From: Cristatella mucedo
Lineage: Eukaryota > Bryozoa > Phylactolaemata > Cristatellidae
Assembly (NCBI GenBank): GCA_009760855.2
Contig: WPIO01000075.1
Location: forward strand, 1,190,001 to 1,254,000
Length of the DNA: 64,000 nt
Direction: 5' to 3'
The notes beneath the pieces were generated by a model. That model made no database searches, was not told the origin of the DNA, and was given only the letters and a program-made list of their open reading frames with translations. Below, piece by piece: positions 58,132 through 64,000 of the stretch. A program made the position numbers and the translations under genes. Every line of letters starts with the position of its first letter. Position 1 is the stretch's first letter.

Positions 58132-59815
58132 AGTGTCGACCTCTGGCGGTCGGACTAGCGGGACGCGAAGCGGCGGCCGCGGGGGGGGGGCGGCGGCGGC
58201 GGCCGGCTTCGACGGAGAGGCTGCCGGAGCGCAGCGACCTTGGCGTCGACGACCGTTTGTCAATTTAGCCGCCGGGCGCCGTGCGCGCCTCCGGAAAGAA
58301 GACCGGGTGCCCGAGTCGCCCGCGCGCTGGCTTTCTCTATTCTCATGCAAATGAGGCCGCCCTTAACAAAGACGCCAGCGGTCCGTCCATCGGCCGAGCG
58401 CGCGAGCGCGCAGCCACCGCCGCTCGCTCGCGCTCGCTCTGAAGGGTCTCGATTCTGAGAACGCGGCGGTGCTGCGGCTGCGGCAGCGGAGGTAACTCCT
58501 GGCGGTCTTTGCCGCTGCCCGCGCACCACTGGCTGTATGGCTGAATCTCCGCGTATCTAATATGGAACTCTTTCCAGCCTGCTTCGCACTTCAAGTGGCT
58601 CGCTGCGCCTGTTTGTGCAGACGCCTGGCTACTGCGATATTGCGAGCGTTCGGCTACTTCGCCGGGCGCGTGTGACGTCACACTCGCGTCGGGTCGCTTT
58701 TGCCGCTCTGTCTTGCACCGCTCACTCAACGGGTGCTGCAGCTGGCGGCGAAGACGCAGCTGGCGAGGGCGGCGGCGGCGGAGGTAACTCCTGCAGCTGT
58801 TGGGCACAGGCGGATGCGTACGGCAATCTTCAGAGTCAGCGTCGTACGCTTGGCTCGCTCGCAATTGCTATTGAATCGCGTCTAGTGCACTGCACTTACG
58901 AGCAAAGAAGGAACGTTTTCTCTGCGCGGTATTCCTAACGTCGGCGCTATGCAGAGCGCAGCTGCAAATTCCGCGCCTTTGCCCACCGGCGTTCTAGAGC
59001 ACACGCGATGGTAAAACGCGACACCTCTAGAATTGACAAAGATTTCATGCGACAGCTGGCCGCGTCGCACGGAAACTGCGACTGGCGATATTAGCAGCGA
59101 CGCGCGACGCCGTCAGCGCCGTCACGCGCGGTCGCACCTGTATTGTACAAGCGGACGCACCTGTATTGTATGTGTACCCGTGTGAATGTCAACATCAACC
59201 ACTATAAATTGGGAAATATTGCACGTTCTGACTTGGTGTACTTCATGCAAACGGAAGTGACTGCTGGTTCGCTAGCCGGCGCTGATCGATGGGAAGAGAG
59301 CCTAAGTAATTTAGGTATGACAAAATTCATTCTCCTAGTTAAAATTGAATTTAAATTTAACGCAATTTTCAGTCAAATTGAAGTTATTGTGATTGCGATA
59401 GTCATTGTGATCTTCGATTTTAATTTTGAGTCATTAAAATGCAAGTAGATTTATTCAAATATCATAATGGCCGTCGGTAGGGCGTGCTCACCAGCTAGGT
59501 AAACGGACAACCAGGGCTGCTTTCCAAAGAGGTCAGCATTTTCCGTGAAGCTTGTAGGTACAAAACTTCCTCTGCCTTCCCATCCAGCCCACGTGATGGG
59601 GAATTGTAAAAAAACACCCCATGACTGCCACCTGCGGGTTGTTGAACTTCAAATTACTGTGAACTATAAGTGTCACCTTATAGCAAAATCTTGTGCACAG
59701 GAAATGAGGTGTAACCAGCAGAGGACCTTGAGGGCTCGACGCAGCGAACGCTAGCCGATCGCCTTGACCGCAATAATTCTATTTCTCAAAATTGTTTTTA
59801 CGGGCGCTTGTGTTG
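58132..59815. other. GC-rich to balanced sequence, no gene recognised
   Basis: GCGGAGGTAACTCCTG occurs at 58485-58500 and again, with GGCGGAGGTAACTCCTG, at about 58777-58793. Both contain GAG/GTAACT, a donor-like site, suggesting a small local duplication. From 59140 the DNA turns AT-rich. No coding exon can be supported. Confidence 0.35.
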
Positions 59816-60250
59816 ACACACACGCACGCGCACGCGCACGCGCACGCGCACACAGACACGCACACACACGCACACACACGCACACACACGCACATACACG
59901 CACATACACACACAGACACACGCACGCACACGCTCACACACGCACACGCACACACACACACACGCACGCACACGCACGCACGCACACGCACACACACGCA
60001 CACACACGCACGCACACACAAACGCACATACACACTAACACACGCACAAACGCACGCACGCTCACACAAACGCGAATACACACACAGACACACGCACACA
60101 CACACGCACACGCACGCACGCTCACACACACACACACACGCACGCACGCACACACGAACGCACATACACACTAACACACGCACACACGCACGCACGCTCA
60201 CACAAATGCGCACGCAGGCACACTAGCACACCGCACACATCGCACGTGCG
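59816..60250. repeat. (CA)n/(ACGC)n compound array
   Basis: About 435 bases of CACACG, CACGCACG and CACATA units. The segment from about 60013 to 60070 and the segment from about 60154 to 60207 are near copies of each other (ACGCACATACACACTAACAC), showing a higher-order duplication. Confidence 0.96.
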
Positions 60251-60700
60251 CACACAGACACAAAAATGCGAACACGTACACGTACGCATCTTTACGCACT
60301 CGTACCTTAACGTTACGAGTCCGTGTCCAAAACGTAGGCAAGTCTATTTGACAACAGTGGAGGGTTACAGGCGTTCAACAGCGGCCATGACGTACACCAA
60401 CGGCTCGGTAGCCTAGAGCTCAATCAGCTCAAATGCCAATGCCGAGTCTGAAATCACAACTTTCACGTCATCTTGTGGCATCGGCTTTTATGCAGCCTCG
60501 GCCATAGATTATCGCATAATCGGTTCTTATCCATTACAATTCACGAACCACGAGTAATGACTCAGTCATAATCGGGCTGGTTTAGCAAGTACCGCCGTTA
60601 CACCGCCACTTACTTGTCCGGCGTCTGTCCTGGTGCGAGTCCACGAAGCTAAGCGAACCAGAGAGTTTTCTTAAGGCGGCTCGATCTCAGACGGCCGCCG
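60251..60700. other. No gene recognised
   Basis: Balanced sequence without motif. Confidence 0.35.
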
Positions 60701-62085
60701 TTAGATGGCGCTTTTACACGGCCTCTCGTTCGCGTCGCCGAGTCCAACCGTAGTCTGAGCGGGCGACGCATCGAGCGCTGCGCTCAGAGCTGGCCGCCAT
60801 TTCGCCTTCTCAGCCTCTGCCATTTCTGCTGCCATTTCGCCAAGCAGGCTTGCGGCGGCGGCGGCGGCCACGACGAGATGCCACCCTTCTTCTCTGCACG
60901 CCAGCAGCGAGAGAGCAGCTCTCAAAGGTCGCAGCGGCGGCGGCGGCGGCGGCGAATCGCTCGAGCGACGATATCTGGGTTGCAATTGCAGCGGCACAGC
61001 CACCGCTTCCAGGTTCGGCGGTGATTTTCGCCGCCGCGGCGGCCAGGCCACCGTCGCTCCGGTCAGCGATACTGTCACGATGTCGGAGGAGAGCAGCGGT
61101 AGCAGAGAGGATAGTCAGAAATTGGTACGAGCGTGCACAATTTGGTAGCGGCTCCGTTTTTGTGCGGCGAGTGTCGTCGCTTTGAGTCGGACGTTACTCA
61201 CTCAGCTAAGACGTCCAATCGCCGAGCGGCCGCTGAGGTGACGGGATGGGGGTGGGGCGGGCTGGCGGGCGGGCTTGCGATGGCGATGCCGGCGATCGCA
61301 TGGCCGGTGATCGCATGGCCGGCGATCGCATGGCGAGAGCCCGGCTGCTTCCGCTTTGGCGATCGGGCGGCATCTGTCGCCAATCGGAGGCCTCAGCTCG
61401 GGAGGAGCGAACGTAAATCTGAGAAGCATTAATCGGCTCGGCTGTGCACCGGCGTCGATTTCCAGAACAAGGCAGCCAGATGAGTGCTAATCCGCAGTGG
61501 ATTAGTGTCGCTCGACTTGCACGCGAGAACGCGGCGGCGGCGAGAAGCCGCGAAAGAGGACGTGGTGTAGGGGCTCGCGGGCGCGCGATGGCGGCGCGAC
61601 GGAGAGCGAAGCCTCCACAAGCGTTGTCGACGACGACTGTATTATACGATCTAGCAGCCGTCGTGCGTGCCGCTCAGGAGCACGAGGTGCCAAGAGAGAG
61701 AAGAGAGCGGATGGCGTGCGTGCAGGCCTACGCACAGGCAGAAAGTGAATTGCGCGGCAAGGGACGCGTCACGTGCCGGCAAGGAAAGCTCCCGTTGGGC
61801 GGACGGAACGTCAGCTGGGGGCGGAACCACGTGACAGCGATCCCACGCCCACAGTGGCGCCTCAGGGTGCAGCCTGCCTGGTGCAGCGAGAAGGTGCCAC
61901 GTGTCGCCAGGTGTCCCCCACCTATCCGGTCCCCCCTCCCCCCCTGGGCTCCTCCAATCGGCTGGCCCCTGTCCGCTCAAGCGGCCAGCGCGGCATCGTT
62001 CGGCCTCGCGCGCCGCTTGCGCACGCGTGAATGCGAATGACGACGCGACGCCGCCGCCGCGACGCGTCGCGTCTTTCCCCCCAGG
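60701..62085 (+). promoter_or_regulatory. CpG island ending in a strong splice donor; possible 5' exon
   Basis: CpG-rich DNA runs for about 1.4 kb and ends at CCAGG/GTAAGTAA (intron would start at 62086), a near-perfect donor. The 198-codon frame 61444-62040 lies just upstream but stops before the donor and has no recognised motif. A first exon, perhaps non-coding, of a gene continuing beyond the window is the inference. CpG islands do contain chance donors. Confidence 0.35.
61279..61335. repeat. 15-bp tandem repeat, about 3.5 copies
   Basis: GGCGATCGCATGGCC with one G/T variant repeats in register. Confidence 0.9.
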
Positions 62086-62366
62086 GTAAGTAACTGAGAA
62101 TTCGCAATGGAGGACTCGGCAGAAGACGCCTCGACCGAGCATGCCAACCGCACGAGCGTCCGCTGCAAGCCCAATAATGTGAAGGCAGGACGGCGAGATT
62201 GCCATCGAAGCTTGGGCTTCTGGTAACCGAGGTTGCATGAATGTACTCGGCGGCCCGTCGCACGTGGGTTTGGCCTGGAGATTCAAAAATCTGCAGTGCG
62301 CAATAGACAAGCTGGCTGTATGCATCAACTGGTCAGAAGTAGCCAAATAGACGGAAACAGAATATC

Positions 62367-62397
<31 letters not shown>

Positions 62398-63062
62398 GTC
62401 AATAATATCAAATATTTTTCCGCTAAGAACACGACATCTCAAAGGCTCTCTGAGCTAGTCAGTTCTCTTTTCAAGTGACCGACTCATGTACGACTCATTT
62501 ACGCAACAGCACATCTATTACAGACTCAATTGGTGGCGTTCGTTTCTAGTTCACAGGCCAGTGAATGCTGCCAGCAGCGAAAGATGCCGCTGCTTGGGAC
62601 AATACTCGAGAAAGCTACGACGAAAATAACTGAAGCTGACTGAACTAATCGCTTCCACGGTTCAGCGGTGATTGATCAGCATCGTGTGTGACGCAGTTGG
62701 TGATTTCCCGCGACCAGAGCAATGATGTCTGCAGCCTTTAACCGCCAAGAGAAAGTCTGAAGAGCATCGTAGAAATAGGGTTTCAACGAATCTCCGCTCG
62801 CAGTAGTAGTATTGCCGAATTTCGGCAGCCTGCGGCAGTGCTTAGTACGACGCATATGACTTCAACCAGGATCAGTTTTCATAATTTAGAAAATTAGGAA
62901 CGAACAAGGGCTCTATATTAGAAAAAACTCTGCGATAGGTAGACTCGACGTGCTAAGCAGGGTTACATGTGAACGCGAAATTTTATCCTACGATTCATGT
63001 TCATGTCCGTGGAATCGAACCAAAATCCCGTGGCTTAATGTAAAATCCTGCTCATTCCGACA
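62086..63062. other. No gene recognised; (TA)n at 62370-62397
   Basis: CpG content drops sharply after 62100. It contains a pure (TA)n run of about 28 bases and otherwise balanced sequence. Confidence 0.5.
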
Positions 63063-63205
63063 TACGCCGAGCTGTTTTGGTCCAGCAGTTAAGGTGCTCG
63101 CCCCGACCAAGGTCTGCGGTCGTGGGTTCGAGCCCAGAGGCATATGTGAAGCGCCTGAATAGAGATTAAGTTCTCTTTGGGCGCTATGGAAAAGAATTAT
63201 ATATA
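63063..63205 (+). mobile_element. SINE family A, most complete copy
   Basis: A-box region GGTCCAGCAGTTAAGGTGCT, B-box region GTGGGTTCGAGCCC, linker GGCATATGTGAAG, then the terminal hairpin at 63151-63184 (GCGCCTGAATAGAGATTAAG, TTCTCTTTGGGCGC). The hairpin matches the 3' end of the local L2 LINEs. Confidence 0.9.
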
Positions 63206-63224
63206 CGTTAGATCAGCAGCTCAA

Positions 63225-64000
63225 AATATATTATGTTCCAGTGGTGACAGAAAATGATGCCATATTTATTATGTCTGTGATCAGCACCGTTGCGCGATCT
63301 GCTTCACCTCTGCTGCTCAATCCTCCCTCCGATCTGCCATCATTGGTAGATAGCTTCAACACGACACTAGCTGACAAGCTAGACGAGTTTTCCGCTCTGA
63401 CAAAGCGCACTATGCGCCCCCGCCCAGACGGCCAATGGTTTACCGCAGACATTAAACTAGCCAAGTCTACTAAACGAAAGCTTGAAAAAGCATACAAAAG
63501 ATCCGGACTAACTGTCCATCGACAGGCATATGAAGACTACTGTAGGTCGTACCAATCGATCCTAGCAAAGGCCAAGTCTAGCTTTTATAAAAACATTGTT
63601 GAATCACAGATGTACAATCCAAAAATGCTGATGTCGACAATAAACCATCTCAACCGCTCCCAGATTAGCTCCTTACCTGATGATCCTAATGATGATCTAG
63701 CCGATCGCTTCTCTCGATTCTTTGTGCAGAAGATAGACAAGATCAGGTAATCCATCCCTGCGATGACAACCTCCACACTAGAATGCTGTTCCTCGGTTCC
63801 TGGCTGCACCTCAATGTCTGCATTTAAGCAGGTCACTAGTGATCTAGTCCTGAAGTTCATATCTCAATCAAAGAAGACAACAAGTCCTCTGGACCCTATT
63901 CCCACTGTCCTGCTCCTACGTTGCATTGATCTACTGCTGCCATGCATAACTAACATAATTAATATGTCATTAGCCTCAGGTTATGTCCCAGCACCTTTCA
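63225..64000 (+). mobile_element. L2-type LINE, linker and pre-RT region, cut by the window end
   Basis: The 169-codon frame 63241-63750 covers the region between endonuclease and RT: FTADIKLAKSTKRKLEKAYK, then HRQAYEDYCRSYQSILAKAK, SSFYKNIVESQM and LADRFSRFFVQKIDKIR. A single TAA (63748-63750) follows, after which the frame continues readably (STLECCSSVPG, then SPLDPIPTVLLLRCIDLLLP) to the edge. Compared with the copy at 42000-42500 it is far better preserved. Confidence 0.9.

Noticed and set aside
61444-62040. 198-codon frame as a confirmed gene
   Set aside because: It begins with ATG and lies next to a strong donor, but the frame stops before the donor and no motif is recognised. It was kept only within the CpG-island entry.

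Overview
The window is nuclear DNA from an animal. It has an intron-split gene with orthodox splice sites, a single-exon FAM181-type gene, hundreds of bases of (CA)n and (GA)n arrays, and many 5'-truncated L2/CR1-group LINEs with their tRNA-derived SINEs. There is no operon structure and no prokaryotic signal. I cannot name the species. The GC-rich, alanine-rich exons set in a mosaic of AT-balanced repeat DNA fit several non-mammalian metazoans.

Layout. 1-5.4 kb is GC-rich with microsatellites, a 38-bp near-palindrome and a cluster of five CACGTG boxes; I recognise no gene there. 5.5-12 kb is a graveyard of LINE and SINE relics. 12.5-24.8 kb holds a seven-exon gene on the + strand. It encodes a homologue of the uncharacterised vertebrate protein CXorf58 (451 residues as assembled). 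One intron is GC-AG, and intron 1 carries a hAT miniature element that looks like a SPIN ('Space Invader') copy. 24.8-51.2 kb is mostly transposons: a degenerate hAT transposase split by an L2 insertion, tandem L2 copies, an L2 that contains both another L2 and a SINE, two SINE families and a second LINE-like family. 51.2-62.1 kb is GC/CpG-rich. It holds the 495-codon FAM181-like gene (54943-56430) with a TATA/CCAAT promoter, plus two possible orphan first exons (53125-53190, and one ending at 62085). 62.1-64 kb returns to repeats and ends inside an L2 copy whose 169-codon reading frame is still open.

The two protein genes show no functional link. FAM181 proteins of vertebrates bind TEAD transcription factors; CXorf58-type proteins have no established role. 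The mobile elements do form a system: SINE family A ends in the same 3' stem-loop as the local L2 LINEs, so it has probably been mobilised by their reverse transcriptase.
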